Below, in pieces: positions 34,217-42,117 of a stretch of DNA of 64,000 bases. The position numbers were made by a program, and so were the translations under genes. The stretch's first letter is position 1. The number at the start of each line of letters is the position of its first letter. The notes below the pieces were generated by a model. It ran no database searches. It saw only the letters and a list, made by a program, of their open reading frames with translations, and had not been told where the DNA came from. Origin of the DNA: Tepidibacter hydrothermalis (GTDB taxonomy: Bacteria > Bacillota > Clostridia > Peptostreptococcales > Peptostreptococcaceae); NCBI RefSeq assembly GCF_029542625.1, contig NZ_CP120733.1:3782001-3846000 (forward strand). Reading direction: 5' to 3'.

Positions 34217-35011
34217 TTACACTGCGTATAAATTTGATATTGTTCCTCTTCTTAAAACCTCAAGTTCTAAATTCTTTCCTATTGATATGTTTTTTTCTTT
34301 TAGAACACCTTTCACGGTTTCAAAAGCAAGCTCTGGAAAATTATTTTCTTTACTTAAATGAGCAAGTAATATTTTTTGAGTTCCACGTTCTACAAGTTCT
34401 ACACAAAACTTACCTGCATCTTCATTAGATAAATGTCCTTTATTAGACATTACTCTTTGCTTAAGATAATACGGATATGATCCTATCTTTAGCATCTGTA
34501 CATCATGATTAGACTCAAGAACTACTAACTTTGATTCAAATAAATTACTTTTTATATTATCACATACATGCCCTAAATCAGTAGCTACGCTTATTTTTGT
34601 AATTCCATTATTCAGGGTGTACCCTACCGGATCAGCTGCATCATGATGAATAGAAAAAGCCTTTATATTAATATCCCCAATAATAAAAGGAATATCATTA
34701 TCAAAAAATTTGATATTATCTTCTTTTAATTTCCCAAGTTTATCTGTCATACAGTCCCAAGTATTTCTATTTGCATATATAGGTATATTATATCTTCTCG
34801 ACAAAATTCCCGCACCTTTTATATGATCCGTATGCTCATGAGTAATCAGTATTCCTGCAGTATTTTCGAGGTTTTTATCTAATTTTCTTAAATTTTCTTC
34901 AATTTTCTTACCACTAAGACCTGCATCTATTAAAATTTTAGTATCTTTGTACTCTAAATAATGGCAATTTCCACAACTGCCACTAGCCACTGAAGCGTAA
35001 TTAAAATTCAT
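34217..35011 (-). CDS. walJ: WalJ/YycJ metallo-beta-lactamase-fold hydrolase
   Basis: The 264-residue protein has the metallo-beta-lactamase zinc motif THEHTDHIKG (about 57-66), the N-terminal SSGSCGNCHYL-like loop written SGSCGNCHYLEY, and late ligands SNHD and LAHLSKENN. YycJ homologues are 5'-3' exonuclease-like enzymes linked to DNA repair and wall homeostasis and encoded at the end of the walRK operon. Here a family A repeat and a terminator-like hairpin split it from yycI, so walJ-htrA may be a separate transcript. GGAGG supports the ATG. Confidence 0.94.
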   Translation of the reverse strand: MNFNYASVASGSCGNCHYLEYKDTKILIDAGLSGKKIEENLRKLDKNLENTAGILITHEHTDHIKGAGILSRRYNIPIYANRNTWDCMTDKLGKLKEDNIKFFDNDIPFIIGDINIKAFSIHHDAADPVGYTLNNGITKISVATDLGHVCDNIKSNLFESKLVVLESNHDVQMLKIGSYPYYLKQRVMSNKGHLSNEDAGKFCVELVERGTQKILLAHLSKENNFPELAFETVKGVLKEKNISIGKNLELEVLRRGTISNLYAV

Positions 35012-35074
35012 CTCAAACCTCCAACTTCTTATTTTAAAATATATTATACCATTAAATTATGTCTTTACAAAAAC

Positions 35075-35183
35075 ATAAAAAATTTCGTCTACTCGCTAAC
35101 GCGGTGACTCATGTCGCCAACGATCCTTACAGGCTCCATTTCTCAAAATGATTGCAATTGTAGTTTTTCCATCAATATTATAC
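35075..35183 (-). repeat. Dispersed repeat family A, copy 3 (full length)
   Basis: The plus strand reads ATAAAAAATTTCGTCTACTC, then GCTAACGCGGTGACTCATG and so on to ATCAATATTATACC. It is almost identical to copy 4 over its first 60 bases. On the minus strand it starts with GTATAATATTGAT and ends CGAAATTTTTT. It lies within the wal cluster, between yycI and walJ. Confidence 0.85.
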
Positions 35184-35217
35184 CTAATTTTGAAAGGAAT
35201 ATTATTTATACTCATTA

Positions 35218-35258
35218 TAAAAGCCTTCAATTATTTAATTATAAATCAAAGGCTTTTA
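35218..35258 (-). terminator. Terminator-like hairpin over the yycI stop
   Basis: AAAAGCCTT (35219-35227) pairs with AAGGCTTTT (35249-35257); the last yycI codons and stop lie in the loop and arm. The U-tract is short (CTTTTATAAT), so termination may be partial. Confidence 0.6.
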
Positions 35259-36000
35259 TATATATATATTCATTATTCACTTTTAATCTCCAAACAGGTC
35301 CTATATCCCCTTGTTCTATATCCATATTATTAGATTCAAAATAATATCCTAATTTTATTTCATTTATAACAGAATCTTTTGGCATCTGACTATAAGCAGA
35401 CATAATAGCTTCCACACTAGGTATAACTCTTTTTTTCTGTTTCTTTTCTTCTATAGGGACTATCCATAATCTTTCAAATGAAAAATCTTTATTCTCATAA
35501 AATACAAACTTCATATAGCTCTCTTCCAAAAAATAATTTTTATATTTTCCAGTATATATAATTTCTATACGATCTTGTTTTTTAATTGTAGACTTCAGAT
35601 AGGTGTCATCATCAAAGTTATATTTATTCAGAAATTTTTTGGTAAATGAGGTGCATTCACTTATATCAAGCTCGTCTATATCAGATTTTCCATTGTATAT
35701 AATCCGTTTATCCTCAATCTTATATACGCCATCTTGTTTAAATACAGAATCTAAGTCAGACTTATTTAAGTCTTCATACTTTATACTCAACGTACTAAGA
35801 CTTGGTGTATCCTTAGGTATTTGAGTATTTATAGATATATTTTTAGTACTTAATAATTTATTTAAATTATTTATAGAGCTATCACTAAAAATATCCTCCG
35901 TATCATGTCTAAATACATTTATATAAAGATTATATCCTAAAACTATATTAGTTAATATAAATGCAATAATTAGTATGGTTTTAGATTTTGACCAATCCAT
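35239..36000 (-). CDS. yycI: WalK regulator YycI
   Basis: The 253-residue protein starts MDWSKSKTILIIAFILTNIV, the standard YycI opening with one membrane anchor. The rest is an extracytoplasmic YycI/YycH-like domain ending PVWRLKVNNEYIYIKAFDL. In Firmicutes YycH and YycI contact WalK at the membrane and tune its activity. ATG 36000 is one base after the yycH stop, with GGGGA in the yycH end as ribosome site; upstream in-frame ATGs would add residues not found in the family. Tight spacing to yycH shows co-transcription. Confidence 0.92.
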   Translation of the reverse strand: MDWSKSKTILIIAFILTNIVLGYNLYINVFRHDTEDIFSDSSINNLNKLLSTKNISINTQIPKDTPSLSTLSIKYEDLNKSDLDSVFKQDGVYKIEDKRIIYNGKSDIDELDISECTSFTKKFLNKYNFDDDTYLKSTIKKQDRIEIIYTGKYKNYFLEESYMKFVFYENKDFSFERLWIVPIEEKKQKKRVIPSVEAIMSAYSQMPKDSVINEIKLGYYFESNNMDIEQGDIGPVWRLKVNNEYIYIKAFDL

Positions 36001-36001
36001 T

Positions 36002-37339
36002 CTACAAAACATCCCCTTTATAGGCATCAAATATATATACCGAGTTACCTATAGTTACTTTCCATGATGGAATAAAGTAATCATCTTTAGAAAAATATAT
36101 AAGCTCTACACCTTTTATATTTTTCCATACCTCTTCTCCACTTTGATATTTGAGATCTTTTTTTAACAAAGAAAAATTCATGTTAAGTATTTGGTCAGGT
36201 GGTATTATATTATTATCTGTATTTCCATCTATAAATTGATCTACTTCTTTTAAAACTCCTTTGTAGCTATAAATATCTTCTCCAGCTATCTTTATTTGTA
36301 TAGAATTAAAAACATTATCAATCTTTAGTTTAAGGTTATTAACTTCATAATAAAAATTAAATTCGTATGAATTTATATTATTTATAGAGTTTTTTTCTAT
36401 GCTATACAAAGATAAATTATCTATACCTATATTTTGATTAGCTAAAAAATCTAAAGCTATACTTAAAGATTTATCTAAATCTATATTTTTATTATCTATA
36501 TCTTCATTTAAAAACTCTATATATCCATTATTATATATTCTTAATGTCTTTTCTCCATATCCGTATATAAATGTATTATTGCCGTTTTTTTCCACAATCC
36601 TATTAGTAAAATCATATTTATTACCTAAGATATTTTCTCCTATTTTTTGAACTAGTTTATCATCTTTAACATCTATAATATTCTTCGAACTAATATTATC
36701 ATAAGAAATGCCATCTAGTTTAATGGGAATCAATGTTTTATTATCTATAGTAAATAAAGAGTCTACAGTAAAGTATTCTGTATATCCTTTTTTCTCAAGT
36801 TTATCTACTAAATCTATATGCTTTACCTTATCTAAATCTACTTTATATACTTTTTGTTCATTATTCAAAAAATATATAGATTTATCATCTACCAATGGTA
36901 TAAGTATTTCACAAATATCTCCAATATCACTTATTGCACTCTCATTTAAAAATATGCTTTTATTTATTAGCTCAACATCTATTCCTTTATCAAAATTGGC
37001 TTCTATAGATTTCATATTTTTTTTACTTAAATAATCTTCATAACTTATCTCACTTATCTTTTTTTGTTTAGACAGTTCCTGCTTCAATATAATTTTTATT
37101 TGATTCCAATAATCATCCTGTGTATCTAATACCTCTGTATTATTTTTTCCACCTCCAAAGTACACAAATACTCTGTAAGGTCTTACAACCGAGTAAATAT
37201 TGTATTTTATATTAGGACTTCCATATATCTTCTTTAAATCAAATTTAAATCCTACCAAACTTATATTAAGCAGCAAAAGAAAAGCTGACATTGAAAACAA
37301 TATTGCTAATGTAAATGTTTTGAATTTTTCTCTATTCAC
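36002..37339 (-). CDS. yycH: WalK regulator YycH
   Basis: The 445-residue protein has one N-terminal membrane anchor (LAILFSMSAFLLLLNISLVGF, abbreviated region 10-30) and a large extracytoplasmic part with the YycH feature NKTLIPIKLDGISY and the C-terminal SWKVTIGNSVYIFDA. YycH works with YycI to regulate the WalK kinase. The start is GTG 37339 with TTGGAGTG upstream. Only 20 bases separate it from the secreted-protein gene upstream, and it is contiguous with yycI. Sequence conservation in this family is low, so the call rests on both motifs and position. Confidence 0.9.
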   Translation of the reverse strand: MNREKFKTFTLAILFSMSAFLLLLNISLVGFKFDLKKIYGSPNIKYNIYSVVRPYRVFVYFGGGKNNTEVLDTQDDYWNQIKIILKQELSKQKKISEISYEDYLSKKNMKSIEANFDKGIDVELINKSIFLNESAISDIGDICEILIPLVDDKSIYFLNNEQKVYKVDLDKVKHIDLVDKLEKKGYTEYFTVDSLFTIDNKTLIPIKLDGISYDNISSKNIIDVKDDKLVQKIGENILGNKYDFTNRIVEKNGNNTFIYGYGEKTLRIYNNGYIEFLNEDIDNKNIDLDKSLSIALDFLANQNIGIDNLSLYSIEKNSINNINSYEFNFYYEVNNLKLKIDNVFNSIQIKIAGEDIYSYKGVLKEVDQFIDGNTDNNIIPPDQILNMNFSLLKKDLKYQSGEEVWKNIKGVELIYFSKDDYFIPSWKVTIGNSVYIFDAYKGDVL

Positions 37340-37359
37340 AATTTAACACTCCAAATTTA

Positions 37360-37995
37360 TTATTTTGGGGTAATTATATCTTGAAAAATATCCTGAATTC
37401 TCTTATCTGTTATTTTATCCATATTATTTTGTATTTCTTTTTTGTTCTCTATCTTTGTATATTTTACAATCTTAGTTTTTTGTTTGTTATTATTCTTTAT
37501 AACTATTTTATTTTCACCAGCATTTAAATTTATTTCTGTTAAGAAGAATCCCATGGCTCCTATTTCTAACGTTTTAGAATTATCTGTTTTTTTAAAAACA
37601 CCATCTTTGTCGTTTTTCAAATATACATCTAGATGAACAACGCTACCTTCTTCTCCAGTTCCAGATACAACAACTTTATTGTTAGTTGTAACAGTATAAT
37701 CAGCTACAGGCTTCATTATTTCAATAGATTTTTGTTCTTTTTTCTCTTTATTTTCAACTAATGGTTTATTACTTGTCTTTGGTGTTTCTACTTGTGGTTC
37801 TTGTGGTGTTTTTGGTGTTTCTATTTGTACTTGTATTGGTTGAGTATTAGTTTGTATTTGAGTTTTTGTATTTGTCTTAACAGCTTGTAAAATATTACTT
37901 TGTACATCTTTTGTATTAGTTGTATCTGCAAAAGCCACAACATTACTTGAAGCCAGCATTCCACAAATAATTAAAGATGCTCCTAACTTCTTCAT
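37360..37995 (-). CDS. Secreted protein with bacterial Ig-like domain in the wal operon
   Basis: The 211-residue protein has a signal peptide (MKKLGASLIICGMLASSNVVAFA cut after residue 23 or so). A Gln/Thr/Pro-rich stretch follows (about 38-85, with PKTPQEPQVETPKTSN), then one beta-sandwich domain (VTTNNKVVVSGTGEEGSVV, EIGAMGFFLTEINLNAGENK). Such domains often occur in wall-binding proteins. It sits between walK and yycH where most Firmicutes have no gene, so it may be a local partner or target of the WalK sensor. AGGAGG gives the start. No enzymatic motif was seen. Confidence 0.78.
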   Translation of the reverse strand: MKKLGASLIICGMLASSNVVAFADTTNTKDVQSNILQAVKTNTKTQIQTNTQPIQVQIETPKTPQEPQVETPKTSNKPLVENKEKKEQKSIEIMKPVADYTVTTNNKVVVSGTGEEGSVVHLDVYLKNDKDGVFKKTDNSKTLEIGAMGFFLTEINLNAGENKIVIKNNNKQKTKIVKYTKIENKKEIQNNMDKITDKRIQDIFQDIITPK

Positions 37996-38020
37996 TTCTA
38001 AGCCTCCTTGATATTCTATA

Positions 38021-38150
38021 TTATCCGAAAGCTAAAAGTCCTAAAACTCCATCATTTGACGATGCAGATAAGAACTTAACAACTTCTGGATTAGTTCAAC
38101 TAAAAATTCAGTTAAAGAAACGCTCCCTCTGAATTAAGTTTAACTTTATA
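38021..38150 (+). repeat. Dispersed repeat family B, copy 1
   Basis: TTATCCGAAAGCTAAAAGTC opens the copy, AAGAACTTAACA and CTTCTGGATTAG follow, and it ends with AATTCAG, 17 bases, CTGAATTAAGTT. The full-length unit is shared with the copy at 61235-61357. It lies in the 248-base gap between walK and the secreted-protein gene. Confidence 0.82.
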
Positions 38151-38243
38151 TGTATAATTTTAATGTTATCCCCATATTAGACCTTTAATATGAATTATAC
38201 ACAAAGAATATTACAGAATCATTACATGTCAATTAAATATTTA

Positions 38244-40019
38244 TTATATATCCACAGATTTATCCACAGGTAATTTTATTTTGAATTCAGTCCCTTTTCC
38301 AACTTCACTTTCCACAGATATATCCCCACCGTGTTGTTCTATTATGTGCTTTGCTATAGAAAGACCTAAACCTGTTCCTCCCATATCTCTAGATCTTGCT
38401 TTATCTACTCTATAAAACCTTTCAAAGATTCTAGAAACATCTTTTTTGGGAATACCTATTCCATTGTCTTTTATAGATATAACAGCTTGTTCATCTTCTT
38501 CCTTTATATTTATACTCACTACTCCATTATCAGGAGTATACTTTATAGCATTGCTAAGTATATTTTGAATAACCTGCTCTATTCTATCTTTATCTCCATT
38601 TATTATTATGTTTTTATCACAAAGTCCGATTTTTATTATATGATTCTTTTCTTTAAAAGAAATATCTAGTTTATTTACTATATCCTTTATCAAATTATCT
38701 ATATCAAATCTCGATGAATTAAAGTTATTTTTCTTATGATCCATTCTAGATAATTGAAGCAAATCACTAACAAGCCTTGCCATTCTATCCGATTCTTTGT
38801 CTATTACACTTAAGAATGAACCACATATTTCCTTATCATCCATAGCACCGTCAAGCAGTGTCTCTGTATAGCTTTTTATAGTTGTTATAGGCGTCTTCAA
38901 TTCGTGAGACACATTAGCTACAAACTCTTTTCTCATAGTATCTAATTTTTCATGCTCTGTTATATCTTGCACTACTAATATAAGACCTTTAACTTCTTCT
39001 TTATCATTTTTAAGGTATACAAAGTTAGCTCTTAATATATCTTTATTTTCAAGCTTTATTATCTCACTTCCCTGAGATATATTCTTATCTTTTATATACT
39101 TTAAAGTTAAATTTTTATTATATTTTCCTACGATATCATCATATATAGGTCTTGTAGTATACATTTGATTAATTCTTAGCATCTGTATAAATGTAGGATT
39201 TACATGTATAATATACCCTTCATTGTCAACAGCTATCAATCCATCTCCCATCTGATTTATTATGGCATTAAGTTTGCTCTTCTCACTAGATATCTCATCT
39301 AGTGTATTTTTGAGCCTCAAAGTCAAATAGTTAAACATCTCTCCAAGTTGACCTATTTCATCATCAGACCTTATATCTACCTTCTGATCAAAATCACCTT
39401 TTGCCATCTTAGCAGCTTGTATAGTTACATCTTTTATAGGGTTTGTTATTGACTTTGATACTAAAAAACCCAGTATTATAGTTACTATTAAAGCCATTAT
39501 TATAGCCTGCAAGAATATCTTCTGAGATTCATTTAGAACCTCATATATATTTTCAAGATATGCTTTTCCATATATTATTATAGTTTGATTCTTCTGGTTA
39601 GTATATCTATATCCTATGTTTTTAACTTTCTCTTCATCCTTCATATATCCATTTTCCGAAGAATTTGATATTACTCCTTTATTAAGATTATTAAGAGAAT
39701 CCTTTCCTATTAACCTACTATCGCTTTTAGTAGAAGCTATTACCTTATAAGTGTTAGCATCTATCATTAATAATTCATATTCTCCAGGAAGAACTGGTAT
39801 TTTTTGAATTTCATATCTTAAATCCTCATAATTAGTAAAGTCTATATACCTTATTTGAGGCTTTATTATGTTATCCACTATTCTATTTAGTGTATTAGTG
39901 GCTGTATTTATATGCAAATTTTTGAATTGATTTATCATAAATACTCCAACTATTGCCATAGCTATAAATACCAATAGAAAGTATATAACTATTATTTTGG
40001 ATCTTATACTTTTAAACAA
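38244..40019 (-). CDS. walK: Essential cell-wall sensor histidine kinase WalK
   Basis: The 591-residue kinase has the WalK layout. TM1 is near 9-29, followed by an extracellular Cache-like domain of about 135 residues, TM2 near 168-188, HAMP, a cytoplasmic PAS domain (about 250-350), VSHELKTPITTIKSYTETL with the phosphorylated His, and ATPase boxes NILSNAIKYTP, DNGIGIP and GGTGLGLSIAKHI. It controls autolysins and wall metabolism through WalR. The start is TTG 40019 with AAGGGGG upstream, three bases after walR. A repeat and a secreted-protein gene separate it from yycHI. Confidence 0.95.
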   Translation of the reverse strand: MFKSIRSKIIVIYFLLVFIAMAIVGVFMINQFKNLHINTATNTLNRIVDNIIKPQIRYIDFTNYEDLRYEIQKIPVLPGEYELLMIDANTYKVIASTKSDSRLIGKDSLNNLNKGVISNSSENGYMKDEEKVKNIGYRYTNQKNQTIIIYGKAYLENIYEVLNESQKIFLQAIIMALIVTIILGFLVSKSITNPIKDVTIQAAKMAKGDFDQKVDIRSDDEIGQLGEMFNYLTLRLKNTLDEISSEKSKLNAIINQMGDGLIAVDNEGYIIHVNPTFIQMLRINQMYTTRPIYDDIVGKYNKNLTLKYIKDKNISQGSEIIKLENKDILRANFVYLKNDKEEVKGLILVVQDITEHEKLDTMRKEFVANVSHELKTPITTIKSYTETLLDGAMDDKEICGSFLSVIDKESDRMARLVSDLLQLSRMDHKKNNFNSSRFDIDNLIKDIVNKLDISFKEKNHIIKIGLCDKNIIINGDKDRIEQVIQNILSNAIKYTPDNGVVSINIKEEDEQAVISIKDNGIGIPKKDVSRIFERFYRVDKARSRDMGGTGLGLSIAKHIIEQHGGDISVESEVGKGTEFKIKLPVDKSVDI

Positions 40020-40022
40020 AAC

Positions 40023-40715
40023 TTATTCCCCCTTAAAATAATAACCTACTCCTCGTTTAGTTATTATATAATTCGGGTTTGATGAGTTATCTTCTATTTT
40101 CTCTCTTAACCTTCTAACAGTAACATCGACAGTCCTAATATCTCCATAGTATTCATATCCCCATACCTGTTCAAGTAACTGTTCTCTTGAAAATACTTGA
40201 TTCTTTTGAGTTATCAAAAACTTCAACAATTCAAACTCTCTTACAGTCAAATCTATATTCTCATCATTCTTGTTAACCTCATATTTAACTAAATCAACAC
40301 TTAAACTTCCATCAGTTATTATATCTTTACTTTTATTATCTGCATTCAATACCTGAGTTCTTCTAAGATTAGCCTTAACTCTAGCCATAAGTTCTCTTAC
40401 GCTAAATGGCTTTGTTATATAATCATCTGCTCCAAGTTCAAGTCCTAATACCTTATCCACTTCTTCTTCTTTAGCTGTTACCATTATTATAGGAGTTGAT
40501 AAAGTCTCTCTTACCTTTTTGCAAACCTGAAATCCATCATAAACAGGTATCATAACATCAAGAAGTATCAAATCTGGCTTAAAGCTGTAAGTTTTATTTA
40601 TTCCTTCCTCTCCATCAAAAGCCGTCTCAATCTCATAACCTTCCTTCTTAAGATTGAATTTTAATATATCAGATATAGGTTTTTCATCCTCGATTATTAA
40701 TATTTTACTACTCAT
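40023..40715 (-). CDS. walR: Response regulator WalR
   Basis: The 230-residue OmpR-type regulator closely follows WalR/YycF. It has acidic EDE near 9-11, phospho-acceptor Asp53 (LLDVMIPVYDG), Lys in TAKEEEVDKVLGLELGADDY and a winged helix with VWGYEYYGDIRTVDVTVRRL. It regulates cell-wall hydrolases and is normally essential. GGAGG precedes the ATG. The promoter probably lies in the duplicated 44-bp block at 40784-40827, which on the minus strand carries TTGAAA, a 16-base spacer and TATAAT. Confidence 0.96.
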   Translation of the reverse strand: MSSKILIIEDEKPISDILKFNLKKEGYEIETAFDGEEGINKTYSFKPDLILLDVMIPVYDGFQVCKKVRETLSTPIIMVTAKEEEVDKVLGLELGADDYITKPFSVRELMARVKANLRRTQVLNADNKSKDIITDGSLSVDLVKYEVNKNDENIDLTVREFELLKFLITQKNQVFSREQLLEQVWGYEYYGDIRTVDVTVRRLREKIEDNSSNPNYIITKRGVGYYFKGE

Positions 40716-40783
40716 AAATTTACCTCCAATTTCTTATTTTAGGTAATACTTTATTTTAACCATATTATACAAAATTATTATAT

Positions 40784-40827
40784 AACTAGATTATACATTT
40801 TCAAAATTAAAAAGTATATAATTTCCT
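40784..40827 (-). promoter_or_regulatory. Repeat family C copy 1: promoter-like block upstream of walR
   Basis: The 44-bp block is 39/44 identical to 53789-53832, with its last 23 bases exact. On the minus strand it lies 69-112 bases upstream of walR; TTGAAA within it, with a TATAAT 16 bases beyond, makes a plausible promoter. On the plus strand it also contains TATAATTTCCT. Confidence 0.65.
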
Positions 40828-40833
40828 ATCTCT

Positions 40834-40877
40834 AAAAAACCATCGTTATATAGAGTATATGTAATAATGGTTTTTAT
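40834..40877 (+). terminator. Terminator-like hairpin between divergent walR and VanZ-RDD genes
   Basis: AAAAACCAT (40835-40843) pairs with ATGGTTTTT (40867-40875), with an inner AT stem. A terminator between divergent starts is unexpected; it may attenuate the VanZ-RDD transcript. Confidence 0.6.
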
Positions 40878-40975
40878 TTCTATCATTTTACATAGTAGTA
40901 ATGTAAATAATAAAGAAGTCTTTATTTTTAAAATTTTAATTGTTGTTTTTTCAAATTCTTAACGGAGGTACATCA

Positions 40976-42067
40976 ATGCAGACATACATGTTTCCTATTA
41001 AAATAGCCTTTATAACATTTCCTTTTTTAGCTTTTCTGTTTACATTTCCATTTGTAATATATCAGTACAGAAAACATGGATATATAAATAAGTTTAGAAT
41101 TTTAATCCTATATTCTTTTTTACTGTATTTAATAGTAACTTATTACCTTGTAATATTACCTCTTCCAAAAACACGTGATGTACGTAGTTTGCAAAGCCCT
41201 GATACTTTATATTATCAATTGATTCCTTTTAATTTTATTTTTGACTTTATAAAAGAAACAAAAATATCACTTTCAGATCCTTCAACATTCAAAAATATAC
41301 TTAAAGAAAGGGGATTTCTACAACCTGTATTCAATGGAATTTTGCTTACTCCTCTTGGAGTTTATTTAAGATATTATTTTAGAAAAAATTTAAAAGAAAC
41401 TTTATTAATAACTTTTTTATTTTCATTATTTTTTGAAATAACACAATTGACAGCTTTATATGGTTTATATAATGCCCCTTATAGAATTTTTGACTTAGAT
41501 GACTTAATATTAAATACTTTTGGTGGATTCATAGGATATATGATAGCTCCAATATTTACTTTTTTTCTTCCTAAACCTAGTAAATTGGATAAAGATATTG
41601 ATTTAGAAAAAATTAATGTAAGTTATTTTAGAAGATTTTTAGCATTTCTTATAGACTGGTTTATAATTGGCTTAATTCCTAATATAAAAGATACTATTTT
41701 GACTGAAGCTGCTGTAGTATTTGTATATTTTATTTTAATAGTTTATTTAACTAATGGTAAAACATTAGGTAAATCATTATTAAGAATAAAAATAAAAGGA
41801 GGAAATGAAAAACTATATTTTAAAGAAGTATTTATAAGATATGCGCTTTTATATTATGGTATTTTTGGTTTTAACAAATTAATTTTCGAGGTAATAGATA
41901 TAAATAGAAATGAGTTTTTTAACTATATTATTATAATCATGCTTATAGCTGTAGTGATAAATATAATTATATTCTCACATGTTTTAATTTGCATGTTTAG
42001 AAAAGATAAACTACTGTTTTATGAAAAAATAAGTAACACAAAGAATGTTACTATATCACCTAAATAA
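40976..42067 (+). CDS. VanZ-RDD fusion membrane protein
   Basis: The 363-residue protein has an N-terminal VanZ-like domain with four to five hydrophobic segments (about 5-210, including GVYLRYYFRK and FFEITQLTALYGLYNAP, then RIFDLDDLILNTFGGFIGY). A C-terminal RDD domain follows (RRFLAFLIDWFIIGLIPN, TNGKTLGKSLLRIKIKG). VanZ domains are linked to lipoglycopeptide tolerance; RDD domains may carry transport. ATG 40976 has CGGAGG upstream; an in-frame ATG at 40940 lacks a site. It is transcribed divergently from walR, with a terminator-like hairpin in its leader. Confidence 0.9.
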   Translation: MQTYMFPIKIAFITFPFLAFLFTFPFVIYQYRKHGYINKFRILILYSFLLYLIVTYYLVILPLPKTRDVRSLQSPDTLYYQLIPFNFIFDFIKETKISLSDPSTFKNILKERGFLQPVFNGILLTPLGVYLRYYFRKNLKETLLITFLFSLFFEITQLTALYGLYNAPYRIFDLDDLILNTFGGFIGYMIAPIFTFFLPKPSKLDKDIDLEKINVSYFRRFLAFLIDWFIIGLIPNIKDTILTEAAVVFVYFILIVYLTNGKTLGKSLLRIKIKGGNEKLYFKEVFIRYALLYYGIFGFNKLIFEVIDINRNEFFNYIIIIMLIAVVINIIIFSHVLICMFRKDKLLFYEKISNTKNVTISPK

Positions 42068-42069
42068 AA

Positions 42070-42105
42070 AAGATTATAAATCAGTAATTACTGATTTATA
42101 ATCTT
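42070..42105 (-). terminator. Terminator formed by a 36-bp perfect palindrome
   Basis: AAGATTATAAATCAGTAA is followed directly by its exact complement (42070-42105). On the minus strand a six-T run follows, so it mainly serves the kinase gene at 42118; on the plus strand the T-run is broken (CTTCTTAAT). Confidence 0.88.
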
Positions 42106-42117
42106 CTTAATAGAACG

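Noticed and set aside
35111..35344. Plus-strand ORF of 77 codons across repeat family A copy 3
   Set aside because: No ribosome site, the frame is not kept in the other copies, and it runs into yycI on the opposite strand.
40784..40827. Sigma-H promoter in block C
   Set aside because: AGGAAAT is present but the spacing to any GAAT element is about 17 bases instead of 11-12 and flanking positions do not fit.
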